A stretch of DNA of 64,000 nt from positions 652,230 to 716,229 of the forward strand of contig NZ_CP141214.1 of NCBI RefSeq assembly GCF_035610345.1, given 5' to 3'. The notes under the pieces are model-generated. The model saw nothing but the letters and a program-made list of their open reading frames with translations. It was not told the DNA's origin and ran no database searches. Source of the stretch: Sinorhizobium meliloti (GTDB taxonomy: Bacteria > Pseudomonadota > Alphaproteobacteria > Rhizobiales > Rhizobiaceae). Of this stretch, positions 44,058 through 52,265 are shown piece by piece. Position 1 is the first letter of the stretch. Each line of letters opens with the position of its first letter. The position numbers and the translations under genes are program-made.

Positions 44058-44750
44058 TCACCCCGTGCCGTCGAAGAACTCCGCCCGCGATCGCGCGATC
44101 TCGGGCAAAGATTTCAGAATTTCGCGCAGATGCATGCGCAGCGCCTGCTCTGCCCCGCCGACGTCACCTGCAGCGATCGCATCGACGATCTGCTCGTGCT
44201 GTTCGATCAGCCGACCGATCTGCGGGTCGTCGACGCTCAGAAACCGGACGCGGTCCATCTGCGCCTTGACGCTTTCGATGACGCTCCAGGCATAGGCGCG
44301 GCCGGCGGCCGTCGCGAGCGTGTGGTGGAAGAGTTCGTCCAGCCGCAGGAACGCGGCGCGATCGTCATGCGCCACCTGCTTCTGGCGCGCGATCTGTTCG
44401 CGCAGTTCGTCGACGATCGCCACCTCATGCTCGCCGGCGACCTGGCGCACGATGTCGGCCTCGATCGCCTCGCGCACGAAGCGCACGTCCATGACCGATG
44501 CCGTCGAAATCCGCGTCACATAGGTGCCGCGTTGGGGCAGCACCTGGACCAGCCCCTCCTCTGCCAGCTTGATGAAGGCTTCGCGAACCGGTTGGCGGCT
44601 GATCGAGAGGCTTCTTGCTATCTCGGCTTCGGAAATGCGCGCGCCGGGCACCAGCTCCGCCTGGATGATCTGCTCGCGCAGGATGCGATAGACCTGCGGA
44701 CCGACAGCTTCGATCGCGGACAGAACGCGCTGCGGTTTGATGTTCTGCAT
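44058..44750 (-). CDS. GntR-family (FCD) regulator
   Basis: A 230-residue FadR-type regulator: winged helix at about 17-85 (VYRILREQIIQAELVPGARI, then SEAEIARSLSISRQPVREAF) and an FCD helical ligand domain with metal-binding DELFHHTLA and EQHEQIVDAIAAGD. ATG 44750 is chosen. It lies between the dehydratase and the sugar-binding-protein genes on the same strand, and is therefore inside the operon it may regulate. Confidence 0.85.
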   Translation of the reverse strand: MQNIKPQRVLSAIEAVGPQVYRILREQIIQAELVPGARISEAEIARSLSISRQPVREAFIKLAEEGLVQVLPQRGTYVTRISTASVMDVRFVREAIEADIVRQVAGEHEVAIVDELREQIARQKQVAHDDRAAFLRLDELFHHTLATAAGRAYAWSVIESVKAQMDRVRFLSVDDPQIGRLIEQHEQIVDAIAAGDVGGAEQALRMHLREILKSLPEIARSRAEFFDGTG

Positions 44751-44808
44751 CCGGCCCCCTCCAAGCTCCTGGCAGTATTGGCCTACTACCATACAAGTTG
44801 GTCGAACT

Positions 44809-46005
44809 TCAATCCTTCGAACTGCGCCGCAACACTTCGAATTTCCGGTCGAGATCGGGAGCGAGGTCGACCCCGTGCCCTGCCCCCGGCGGAATGGTGA
44901 TCATGCCGTTCGTCACGGTGGGCAGCTGCGTCGTAAGGTCGGCGTACCAGGTCTTGTAATAGGCACGCACGCTTTCCTGGACGAGCGCATTCGGAGCATT
45001 CAGCGACAGATGCGTCGAGGCTGCGAGCACCACAGGGCCGGTGCAATCATGCGGCGCGACCGGAAGGTGCCAGGCTTCCGCCATGGTGGCGATCTTCTTT
45101 GCCTCGGAAATCCCGCCGCACCAGGAGAGGTCGAGCATGACGACCCCGGCCGCATCCGTTTCCATGAGATCGCGGAATGCCCATCGGGTCGCGAGCGTTT
45201 CCGACGCGCAGAGCGGCGCGCGGCTTGCCGCCGCGTAGCGCTTCAGACTGGAGAGCGAGTCCATCTTGATCGGGTCTTCATGCCAGAAGGTGGCATAGGG
45301 CTCGAGTGCCCGGGCGATCTGGATGGCGGGCGTCAACTGCCACATGGAGTGGAACTCGACCATGATGTCGATGCGGTCGCCGACGCGCTTGCGGATCTTC
45401 TCGAAGGGCTCCAGCGCCTTGCGCAGGTCCGGCCCGGAAATATACTGGCCGCCGCTTTTCTCCGCCGCGATATCGAACGGCCAGATCTTCATGGCAGTGA
45501 TGCCCTCCGACAGGAGGTCCTCGGCGAGTTCGTCCGCCCGTTCCAGAAATCCGTTCAGGTCGTCATAGTCGCGCCGCGGGCCGCCGATGCCGTAGTTTGC
45601 CGTCTGCTGGCCCTTTGCGTCGCGCATGTAAGTGTTGCCGGCGCAGGTGTTGTAGGTGCGGATCTCGCGACGCGAGAAGCCGCCGAGAAGCTGGGCGATC
45701 GGCAGGTTCGTCGCCTTGCCGAAAAGGTCCCAGAGCCCGATATCCACCGCCGAATTGCCGCGCATCTCCGCCCCGGTCGAGCGGAAGCCGAGATAGCCTG
45801 TTAGATCCTTCGAGATGCGGTCGATCTCCAGCGGGTCGCGCCCGACGAGTTTCGGAGCCACCACCTCGTGAATGTAGGTTTCCACGGTCTGCGCCATGAA
45901 GAAGGTCTCGCCAAGTCCGACAAGCCCCTCGTCCGTGTGGATGCGGACCCAGAGAATATTGGGAAAGTCGCGGACGCGGACCGTTTCTAATTCCGTGATC
46001 TTCAT
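44809..46005 (-). CDS. Enolase-superfamily sugar-acid dehydratase
   Basis: A 398-residue mandelate-racemase-type enzyme with an N-terminal capping domain and a barrel: catalytic-strand Lys/Asp in TAMKIWPFD (about 169-177), metal ligands in MVEFHSMW, HEDP and CASETLA, and His in VAPHDCTGP. The pattern is closest to galactonate/gluconate-type dehydratases acting on an aldonate to give a 2-keto-3-deoxy acid. ATG 46005 lies two bases after the GntR stop, so the genes are coupled. Confidence 0.8.
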   Translation of the reverse strand: MKITELETVRVRDFPNILWVRIHTDEGLVGLGETFFMAQTVETYIHEVVAPKLVGRDPLEIDRISKDLTGYLGFRSTGAEMRGNSAVDIGLWDLFGKATNLPIAQLLGGFSRREIRTYNTCAGNTYMRDAKGQQTANYGIGGPRRDYDDLNGFLERADELAEDLLSEGITAMKIWPFDIAAEKSGGQYISGPDLRKALEPFEKIRKRVGDRIDIMVEFHSMWQLTPAIQIARALEPYATFWHEDPIKMDSLSSLKRYAAASRAPLCASETLATRWAFRDLMETDAAGVVMLDLSWCGGISEAKKIATMAEAWHLPVAPHDCTGPVVLAASTHLSLNAPNALVQESVRAYYKTWYADLTTQLPTVTNGMITIPPGAGHGVDLAPDLDRKFEVLRRSSKD

Positions 46006-46007
46006 GC

Positions 46008-46742
46008 TCAATAAACTCCTGCCGCCAAAAGCGCCTTTACCGTCAGATCGAAATGCTCGACCATCGCCTCCTCGCCTTTCGCCGGGTCGCCGTTGGCGAT
46101 GGCCTGCGCGATGGTCATGTGGCCGTCGATACTTTCCTGCCGCGTCTCATTGCTGGCGCGGCTCGCCCAGCCGATGGGCCAGGTATGGCGCGTCACGACA
46201 TGGAAGGAGCCGACGATCAGCGCGAACATCGGGTTGCGGGACGCCGTGCCGATCGCTTCGTGAAAGGCGATATCGTGTTCCATGACCCTGACCGGCTGGT
46301 CGAAATCCCGCTGCATCGCTTCGGCAAGCGCGACGATTTCGGCGGCCTCCTTGTCGGTGCGGCGCATGGCTGCCAGCACGACGGTGCGGCGCTCGACAGT
46401 CCGGCGGACATCGAAAATCTGCTGGATCGTCACCTGATCGGTATGCACGGCATGGTCGGTCACTAGGGCCAGCACGTCCGCCTTGGGCGCGGCCACCCGC
46501 GGACGCCGGCCATTACCGATGTCGATCAGCGTCAGCGCCGCGAGCGAACGATAGGCCTCGCGCACGACGCTGCGGGATACGCCCAGCTTTTCGGCAAAGG
46601 CCCCCTCGCTCGGCAACGAATCGCCGACCTGAAGACCGTTTTCGCGAATATGGACCTTCACGGCAGTCACGACGCCGCCCAGCAGTCCATCCGCGCCGGA
46701 ACGTCCGGATGAGGACTCTTCCTCCGCCTTGAGCTCTATCAA
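46008..46742 (-). CDS. GntR-family (FCD) regulator, head of the sugar operon
   Basis: A 244-residue FadR-type regulator: winged helix at about 25-85 (LPSEGAFAEKLGVSRSVVRE) and an FCD domain with EHDIAFHEAIGTASRNPMFA. The start is TTG 46742, supported by AGGAGG five bases upstream. A perfect 15-bp palindrome (46754-46768) directly abuts the ribosome site and a TTGACA-17-TATTCA promoter lies upstream, so it should repress itself and the following eight-gene unit. Confidence 0.85.
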   Translation of the reverse strand: MIELKAEEESSSGRSGADGLLGGVVTAVKVHIRENGLQVGDSLPSEGAFAEKLGVSRSVVREAYRSLAALTLIDIGNGRRPRVAAPKADVLALVTDHAVHTDQVTIQQIFDVRRTVERRTVVLAAMRRTDKEAAEIVALAEAMQRDFDQPVRVMEHDIAFHEAIGTASRNPMFALIVGSFHVVTRHTWPIGWASRASNETRQESIDGHMTIAQAIANGDPAKGEEAMVEHFDLTVKALLAAGVY

Positions 46743-46753
46743 GTTAACCTCCT

Positions 46754-46768
46754 ACCTATCAGATAGGT
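46754..46768 (-). promoter_or_regulatory. GntR-type operator next to the ribosome site
   Basis: ACCTATCAGATAGGT is a perfect 7-1-7 palindrome. It lies immediately downstream of the predicted transcription start and touches the AGGAGG ribosome site of the GntR gene, a road-block position for autoregulation. Confidence 0.65.
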
Positions 46769-46781
46769 TTGTGATGACCTG

Positions 46782-46810
46782 TGAATAGATTCGCCTTCGG
46801 CTGTTGTCAA
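46782..46810 (-). promoter_or_regulatory. Sigma-70-type promoter of the sugar-import operon
   Basis: On the minus strand TTGACA (46810-46805), 17 bases, then TATTCA (46787-46782). The -35 matches the consensus fully and the -10 at four of six positions. It is placed so that transcription starts just before the GntR-type palindrome. Confidence 0.55.
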
Positions 46811-46870
46811 CGCCGAATTGCAAAAACTGTTTGGGAGGCGCTAGGGAAGCAACCGCTCGACAGAAGCGGC

Positions 46871-47560
46871 CTAACGGGCATCGCCCGCTGTATCTGACGC
46901 GAAATACGCCGAAAACCGCTGAGCAAGCTCGCCCAGATCGACCATCGCGCGCCGAAGATGCAGCCGCATGATCTCCTGGGCCTTGGTCGCGTCCCCTTCG
47001 CTCACAGCCTCGAGAACGCGCCGGTGATCCTCGACCAGCTGGTCGAGTTGCCCCGCCTGTATCGACAGACGGCGGACCCGGTCCATATGCTTCTTGGCAT
47101 CCGAGATGAAGGCCCAGACTCCGTCGCGGCCCGCGAGGCTGCAGTAAAGCGCATGCATGCGTTCGTCGCACTCGAAAAACAGGTCGGGGTTGTCCTCGAG
47201 GACAGCAAGCTCCTGCTCCTCGATGGCTTGCCGTATGCCGAGCAGGACGCGGCGGTTCGATTGCTGCGCCGCTTCGGCAACAATCGCCAACTCCAGCTGT
47301 TCGCGAACGAACTGGGCGGTCCTGACCGCGTCCATGCGGATCGGCGCCACCACGACGCCTGCCCGTGACCGGAGGTCGACAAGTCCTTCCGCACTCAGCC
47401 GCGAAAGGGCCTCGCGCACGGGCGTACGGCTGACTCCCAGCAGCCCGGCCAGCGCATGCTCGCCGATCGGTTCGTTCGGCTTCAGTTCGAGCCCGATGAT
47501 CTTGCGCGAAAGCGTGCGGTAGCAATGCTCCGCGGCCGAGATTTTTATGTCACGCGTCAT
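46871..47560 (-). CDS. GntR-family (FCD) regulator, divergent from the lactonase operon
   Basis: A 229-residue FadR-type regulator: winged helix (YRTLSRKIIGLELKPNEPIG, EHALAGLLGVSRTPVREALS) and FCD domain (FECDERMHALYCSLAGRDGV). ATG 47560 is in frame with the family start. It faces the lactonase-SDR-isomerase-dehydratase operon across 209 bases holding two TTGCAT/ATGCAA palindromes, so it is the probable regulator of both directions. It is the third GntR regulator within 3.5 kb. Confidence 0.85.
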   Translation of the reverse strand: MTRDIKISAAEHCYRTLSRKIIGLELKPNEPIGEHALAGLLGVSRTPVREALSRLSAEGLVDLRSRAGVVVAPIRMDAVRTAQFVREQLELAIVAEAAQQSNRRVLLGIRQAIEEQELAVLEDNPDLFFECDERMHALYCSLAGRDGVWAFISDAKKHMDRVRRLSIQAGQLDQLVEDHRRVLEAVSEGDATKAQEIMRLHLRRAMVDLGELAQRFSAYFASDTAGDAR

Positions 47561-47582
47561 AAATTGAGAGCCCTATGTATTT

Positions 47583-47592
47583 TTGCATGCAA
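47583..47592. promoter_or_regulatory. TTGCATGCAA palindrome on the GntR side
   Basis: A perfect 10-bp palindrome 23 bases upstream of the GntR ATG. It shares the TTGCAT half-site with the element at 47673-47690, suggesting the same regulator binds both. Confidence 0.45.
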
Positions 47593-47654
47593 TCGTTCAT
47601 CGCAAGCAGATTACCCGGACAACGTTTCGTTTGCTACTCGCCATTGAAGCTCCC

Positions 47655-47690
47655 TTGACGCTTTCTGAAATCTTGCATACAAGAATGCAA
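47655..47690 (+). promoter_or_regulatory. Promoter and overlapping operator of the lactonase operon
   Basis: TTGACG (47655-47660), 17 bases, TACAAG (47678-47683) is a plausible sigma-70 promoter toward the plus-strand operon. TTGCAT-N6-ATGCAA (47673-47690) overlaps its -10 box as an inverted repeat, as expected for GntR-type repression. Confidence 0.55.
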
Positions 47691-47710
47691 ACGGGTTTGG
47701 GAGGACACCA

Positions 47711-47773
47711 ATGACCAACCGCAAGCGGCGACGTCCCGCAGCGTTGCATACCGGATTCATGGCGCGGCCATGA
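47711..47773 (+). CDS. Putative 20-residue leader ORF coupled to the lactonase gene
   Basis: ATG 47711 follows a strong ribosome site (GGGAGGACACCA). The frame encodes MTNRKRRRPAALHTGFMARP and stops with TGA at 47771-47773, overlapping the lactonase ATG at 47770 (ATGA). The lactonase itself has no good ribosome site of its own, so its translation may depend on ribosomes ending here. It could be a genuine leader peptide, or the remnant of a gene lost by deletion. Confidence 0.5.
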   Translation: MTNRKRRRPAALHTGFMARP

Positions 47774-48705
47774 GTGCCACGGTTTCCCTGCTCCTCGATG
47801 CGAAGGACATCGTCGGCGAGAGCATTCTCTGGTCCGGGGACGAGAAGGCGCTTTACTGGGTCGATATCGTCGGCAAACGCATCCATCGGCTCGAAGCCGA
47901 AAACGGCCGTCATGACACATGGCCGACCCCGGACTTCGTGACGTCGATCGGCATGCGGGCCGATGGCGGGTTCATCGTCGGCCTCAGCCGCAACGTCTGC
48001 CTGTGGACGCCCGGCGGGCCTTTCGAGGCGTTTGCCGTGCCGGAGCCGGATCTGGCGGAAAATCGCCTCAACGAGGGTCGCGTCGCACCGGACGGCTCCT
48101 TCTGGGTCGCGACGATGCAGAGCAATCTTGACGCAGGCGGCTCTCCGAAGGCCATGGACCGGCAATCGGGCGCGGTCTACCGCATCGATCCCGCCGGTCA
48201 CGTGTCGCAGCTCACGCCCAACGAATACGGCATCACCAACACCATGGGCTGGACGCGGGACAACCGTTTCTTCTTCGCCGACACGCTCGCAAACGAGATC
48301 TACGTGTTCGATTGCGATCTTGCCGCCGGGCGGATCGACAACCGGCGCACCGTCGTGGCCGGCTTCGCCCGCGGCCTGCCGGACGGCTCCTGCCTCGATG
48401 CGGACGACCGGCTCTGGAACTGCCGGGTGGCGGGAGGCGCAGCCGTCGCGGGCTTCGACGGAACCGGCCGTCTCATCCAACTGATCGAGCTGCCGGCAAG
48501 TTGGCCGACGAGCTGCACATTCGGCGGCAAGGATCTTTCCACCCTCTACGTGACCTCGGCGCGTTTCACCATGACGAACGATCATCTCGATAGGCATCCG
48601 CTGGAGGGCGGGCTCTTCGCGGTCGAGGGCGTGGGGCACGGCGTCGAAGAGCCAAAATTCGGGCAGGCGTCCGACAAGTTCCCCTCTGTTACGGAGACAG
48701 CGTGA
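47770..48705 (+). CDS. SMP-30/gluconolactonase-family sugar lactonase
   Basis: A 311-residue six-bladed beta-propeller: metal ligand Glu17 in IVGESILW, then the segments NEGRVAPDGSFWVATM, NTMGWTRDNRFFFADT (Asn) and LPDGSCLDADDRLWNCR (Asp). It hydrolyses sugar lactones to aldonic acids. ATG 47770 is coupled to a short upstream ORF. It heads the plus-strand operon and should act on the lactone made by the SDR of the opposite operon or by the SDR encoded next. Confidence 0.85.
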   Translation: MSATVSLLLDAKDIVGESILWSGDEKALYWVDIVGKRIHRLEAENGRHDTWPTPDFVTSIGMRADGGFIVGLSRNVCLWTPGGPFEAFAVPEPDLAENRLNEGRVAPDGSFWVATMQSNLDAGGSPKAMDRQSGAVYRIDPAGHVSQLTPNEYGITNTMGWTRDNRFFFADTLANEIYVFDCDLAAGRIDNRRTVVAGFARGLPDGSCLDADDRLWNCRVAGGAAVAGFDGTGRLIQLIELPASWPTSCTFGGKDLSTLYVTSARFTMTNDHLDRHPLEGGLFAVEGVGHGVEEPKFGQASDKFPSVTETA

Positions 48706-49490
48706 TGAGCGATTTCAACGGCAAGAACATCGTCGTCACCGGCGGCAGCCTCGGCATGGGTCTCGCGTGTGCCCATCGCTTTGCTGCCGGCGGCGGCAAG
48801 GTGACGATCGTGGCAAACGACAAGGCTTCGGTCGATGAGGCCGTTGCTTCCATCGGCGACAATGCCGCCGGGTTCGTCGGCGACGTCCGCTCCAAGGACG
48901 ACATGGAAGCGGCGGTTCAGGCCGCGGTATCGCGCCATGGGGGCGTCGATATTCTTGCCTGCTGCGCCGGCATCCAGCGCTACGGCACCGTGGTCGACAC
49001 ACCGGATGAGGTCTGGGACGACGTTCTCGACATCAATCTGAAGGGCATCTTCCTCGCCTCCAAATTCGCCATTCCCGAAATGCGCAAGCGCGGCGGCGGC
49101 GCGATCGTCGCCATCTCTTCCGTGCAGGCCTATGCTTCGCAGGCGGGCGTCGCCGCCTATACGGCGAGCAAAGGCGCGATCAACGCACTCGTGCGCGCCA
49201 TGGCGCTGGATCACGCCGGGGACAATATTACTGTCAATGCCGTCTGCCCCGCCTCTGTCGATACCCCGATGTTGCGCTGGGCCGCCGATCTGTGGAAAGG
49301 CGAAGGCACCGCCGAGGCGACCCTGGAAGCTTGGGGAAGAGGACATCCGCTGGGCCGCGTCGGCAAGCCTTCCGAAATTGCCGAACTGGTTGCCTTTCTT
49401 GCTGGCGATAAGGCCCGCTTCATCACGGGCGCCGACATCAAGATCGACGGCGGCGTTCTTTCCAAGCTCGGCATCGTCATTCCAGATTGA
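48705..49490 (+). CDS. Short-chain dehydrogenase
   Basis: A 261-residue classical SDR: TGGSLGMG (about 12-19), active-site Ser in ISSVQAYAS and YTASK. The usual NNAG motif is CCAG, a mild deviation. ATG 48705 overlaps the lactonase TGA by one base. Probably oxidises a hydroxyl of the sugar or sugar acid in the same pathway; a second aldose dehydrogenase in region 4 implies two oxidation steps. Confidence 0.85.
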   Translation: MSDFNGKNIVVTGGSLGMGLACAHRFAAGGGKVTIVANDKASVDEAVASIGDNAAGFVGDVRSKDDMEAAVQAAVSRHGGVDILACCAGIQRYGTVVDTPDEVWDDVLDINLKGIFLASKFAIPEMRKRGGGAIVAISSVQAYASQAGVAAYTASKGAINALVRAMALDHAGDNITVNAVCPASVDTPMLRWAADLWKGEGTAEATLEAWGRGHPLGRVGKPSEIAELVAFLAGDKARFITGADIKIDGGVLSKLGIVIPD

Positions 49491-49503
49491 CCGGAGGCCC
49501 GTC

Positions 49504-50700
49504 ATGAAACCGCTTCCCGATTTCCGCTCGAAAGACTTCCTGCGCGCCCATATGCGCGAGATCATGGATTTCTACCATCCGATCTGCCTCAACGAGGAAG
49601 ACGGAGGCTATTACAACCAATACCGCGACGACGGTCTCATCACCGACCGGAAGACCCAGCATCTCGTCTCCACCACGCGCTTCATCTTCAACTATGCCAC
49701 CGCCGCGGTGCTCTTCGAGCGCCCGGACTTCGCGGAAGCGGCCGCCCATGGCGTAAGGTATCTCGACGAGGTTCATCGCGATCCTAAGCATGGCGGCTAT
49801 TTCTGGCTGATGCGCGGCCGCGATGCGGTGGATGCGACGAAGCATTGCTACGGCCACGCCTTCGTCTTGCTCGCTTATGCGACAGCCATGAAGGCCGGAA
49901 TTCCCGGTATGGATGCCCGGGTTTCGCAGACCTGGGAACTTCTCGAAAGCCGCTTCTGGGAGCCGGACCGCGAACTCTACAAGGACGAAATCAGCCGCGA
50001 CTGGGGGCTGACTTCGCCCTATCGGGGACAGAACGCCAACATGCACATGACCGAGGCGATGCTGGCCGCCTATGAGGCGACCGGCGAGGTCCGTTACCTG
50101 GACCGCGCCGAAACCCTCGCCCGGCGCATCTGCGTCGAGCTTGCCGCCAACGCTCAGGACGTGGTCTGGGAGCACTATCGCGAGGACTGGTCGATCGACT
50201 GGGATTACAACGAGGACGATCCGAAGCACCTCTTCCGGCCCTACGGCTACCAGCCGGGCCACATGACGGAATGGACCAAGCTGCTCCTGATCCTCGAGCG
50301 CTATCGCCCGCAGGACTGGATCCTGCCGAAAGCCCTCCTTCTCTACGAGACGGCCTTGGCAAAGAGCGCCGATCTCGAATTCGGCGGCATGCATTACAGC
50401 TACGGCCCCGACGGCAAGCTCCATGACCTCGACAAATATCATTGGGTCCATTGCGAAACGATTGCGGCCGCGGCCGCGCTCGCCGCACGCACCGGACGGG
50501 AGCGCTACTGGCAGGATTACGACAGGCTCTGGCGCTACAGCTGGCGGCACCTGATCGATCACGAATATGGCTGCTGGTTCCGCATTCTCTCGCCCGACGG
50601 CGTGAAGCAGGGCGACATCAAGAGCCCTCCAGGCAAGACCGACTACCATCCATTCGGTGCCTGCTACGAAATCCTGCGCGTGCTGGGGGAGGCGCAATAG
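49504..50700 (+). CDS. AGE-family (N-acylglucosamine 2-epimerase-like) sugar isomerase
   Basis: A 398-residue alpha/alpha-barrel protein typical of the AGE family: RFIFNYATAAVL, DATKHCYGHAFVLLAYATAM (active-site His), GQNANMHMTEAMLAAYEATG, FRPYGYQPGHMTEWTKLLLI and KYHWVHCETIAAAAALA. Members isomerise aldoses and ketoses (for example mannose/fructose) or epimerise at C2. ATG 49504 follows GGAGG, 13 bases past the SDR stop. Which sugar is isomerised cannot be told. Confidence 0.85.
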   Translation: MKPLPDFRSKDFLRAHMREIMDFYHPICLNEEDGGYYNQYRDDGLITDRKTQHLVSTTRFIFNYATAAVLFERPDFAEAAAHGVRYLDEVHRDPKHGGYFWLMRGRDAVDATKHCYGHAFVLLAYATAMKAGIPGMDARVSQTWELLESRFWEPDRELYKDEISRDWGLTSPYRGQNANMHMTEAMLAAYEATGEVRYLDRAETLARRICVELAANAQDVVWEHYREDWSIDWDYNEDDPKHLFRPYGYQPGHMTEWTKLLLILERYRPQDWILPKALLLYETALAKSADLEFGGMHYSYGPDGKLHDLDKYHWVHCETIAAAAALAARTGRERYWQDYDRLWRYSWRHLIDHEYGCWFRILSPDGVKQGDIKSPPGKTDYHPFGACYEILRVLGEAQ

Positions 50701-50790
50701 CAGGGCGACCGTTTCCGGCCAGCGCCGACGGACACGGCCGGCGCCCCGCACCTTAACCTCCGCACCCGACAGCCTGCATTGGAGCCTCCC

Positions 50791-52038
50791 ATGAAGCGAC
50801 CCAGGATCACCGATATCCGCGCGACCACCGTCACCGTTCCGCTGGAGGCGCCGCTGCGTCATTCCAATGGCGCACATTGGGGGCGGTTCGTCCGTACGAT
50901 CGTCGAGGTGGAAACCGATGTTGGCATCGTCGGTCTCGGCGAAATGGGCGGAGGCGGAGAGAGCGCCGAGGCGGCGTTCCGGGCGTTGAAGCCCTATCTG
51001 GTCGGCCACGATCCCTTCGAGCTGGAAAATCTCCGCTTCATGATCTGCAACCCGACCGCCAGCCTCTACAACAACCGCACCCAGATGCATGCCGCCATCG
51101 AGTTCGCCTGTCTCGACATCATGGGCAAATTTCTCGGCGTGCCGGTCTGCGATCTCCTCGGCGGGAAGATGCGCGATGCGGTTCCTTTTGCCAGCTACAT
51201 GTTTTTCCGCCTTCCCAACAAGGACACCGGCGAGGGCGAGACGCGCACGGCCGATCAGCTCATCGAGCAGACGCTGGCGCTGAAAAAGAAATGCGGATTC
51301 ACCTCGCACAAGCTGAAGAGCGGCGTCTTCGCGCCGGATTACGAGCTGGAGGTCTTTCGCGCATGGGCGAAGGCCCTCGGTCCCGACAGCGTCCGCTACG
51401 ACCCGAACGCGGCGTTCAGCGTCGAGGACGCGATCCGCTTCGCCAAGGGCATCGAGGATCTCAACAACGATTACTACGAGGACCCCACCTGGGGGTTGAA
51501 CGGCATGCGGCGCGTCCGCGAGAACACGACCATGCCGCTCGCCACCAATACCGTCGTGGTGAATTTCGAGCAGCTCGCAGCCAATATCCTCAATCCCGCC
51601 GTGGACGTGATCCTGCTCGACACCACCTTCTGGGGCGGCATCCGCCCCTGCGTGAAGGCGGCGGGCGTCTGCGAAACCTTCCAGCTTGGCATCGCGGTGC
51701 ATTCATCGGGCGAACTCGGCATTCAGCTCGCCACGATGCTGCATCTCGGCGCGGTTCTCCCGAACCTCGTCTTCCACGCGGATGCGCATTATCACCAGCT
51801 GACCGACGATATCATCGTCGGCGGCCCGATGCGCTACGAGAACGGTGCCATCAAGGTACCGACGGCGCCCGGTCTCGGGGTCGAGCTGGATCGCGACAAG
51901 CTCGGGCAGTACGCCGACCTCCATAAGACGCTCGGCGGCTATCCCTACGACCGGGATCCCTCCCGCCCCGGCTGGTTTTCCGTCGTCCCGAACACCCGAT
52001 GGGCGGATCCCAACGACGATCGAACCGTCGATTATTGA
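50791..52038 (+). CDS. Enolase-superfamily dehydratase, glucarate-dehydratase-like
   Basis: A 415-residue enzyme with the glucarate-dehydratase-type Lys-x-Lys in SHKLKSGVF (about 175-183), metal ligands in [12 protein letters not shown] and ATNTVVV, and His in [11 protein letters not shown]. It is distinct from the other dehydratase in this region, whose active-site strand is MKIW. It follows the isomerase gene by 90 bases on the same strand. Dehydration of an aldarate or aldonate to a keto-deoxy acid is the expected reaction. Confidence 0.8.
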   Translation: MKRPRITDIRATTVTVPLEAPLRHSNGAHWGRFVRTIVEVETDVGIVGLGEMGGGGESAEAAFRALKPYLVGHDPFELENLRFMICNPTASLYNNRTQMHAAIEFACLDIMGKFLGVPVCDLLGGKMRDAVPFASYMFFRLPNKDTGEGETRTADQLIEQTLALKKKCGFTSHKLKSGVFAPDYELEVFRAWAKALGPDSVRYDPNAAFSVEDAIRFAKGIEDLNNDYYEDPTWGLNGMRRVRENTTMPLATNTVVVNFEQLAANILNPAVDVILLDTTFWGGIRPCVKAAGVCETFQLGIAVHSSGELGIQLATMLHLGAVLPNLVFHADAHYHQLTDDIIVGGPMRYENGAIKVPTAPGLGVELDRDKLGQYADLHKTLGGYPYDRDPSRPGWFSVVPNTRWADPNDDRTVDY

Positions 52039-52265
52039 GGCTGCACCCGGGACCTATTCGCAACCTAAACCGAAATGGAACCCATCCTGCCGAGACCTGA
52101 TCGTCGTCATTCTAGTAACCGGGGCAAACGGAAGAGAATTGCGATGTGTCTCACCTGACGGCCGGCCGCTTGGAGCTGGAAACTGTTCCAACTCTGAAAG
52201 GTGGCTTATCTGCGAGAGCAGCCGGATATCGGCCTGGGGCAACGAAAAAAGCCGATACTCACCGT
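52039..52265. other. Intergenic region between converging sugar operons
   Basis: These 227 bases separate the plus-strand dehydratase from the minus-strand sugar ATPase. No gene and no convincing terminator hairpin was seen. It is the boundary between regions 4 and 5. Confidence 0.5.

Noticed and set aside
42909..44900. 663-codon plus-strand open frame
   Set aside because: It is opposite the sugar-binding-protein and GntR genes, whose motifs are clear; an antisense shadow.
49477..51702. 741-codon minus-strand open frame
   Set aside because: It spans the complement of the AGE isomerase gene and most of the dehydratase gene and shows no domain; an antisense shadow.
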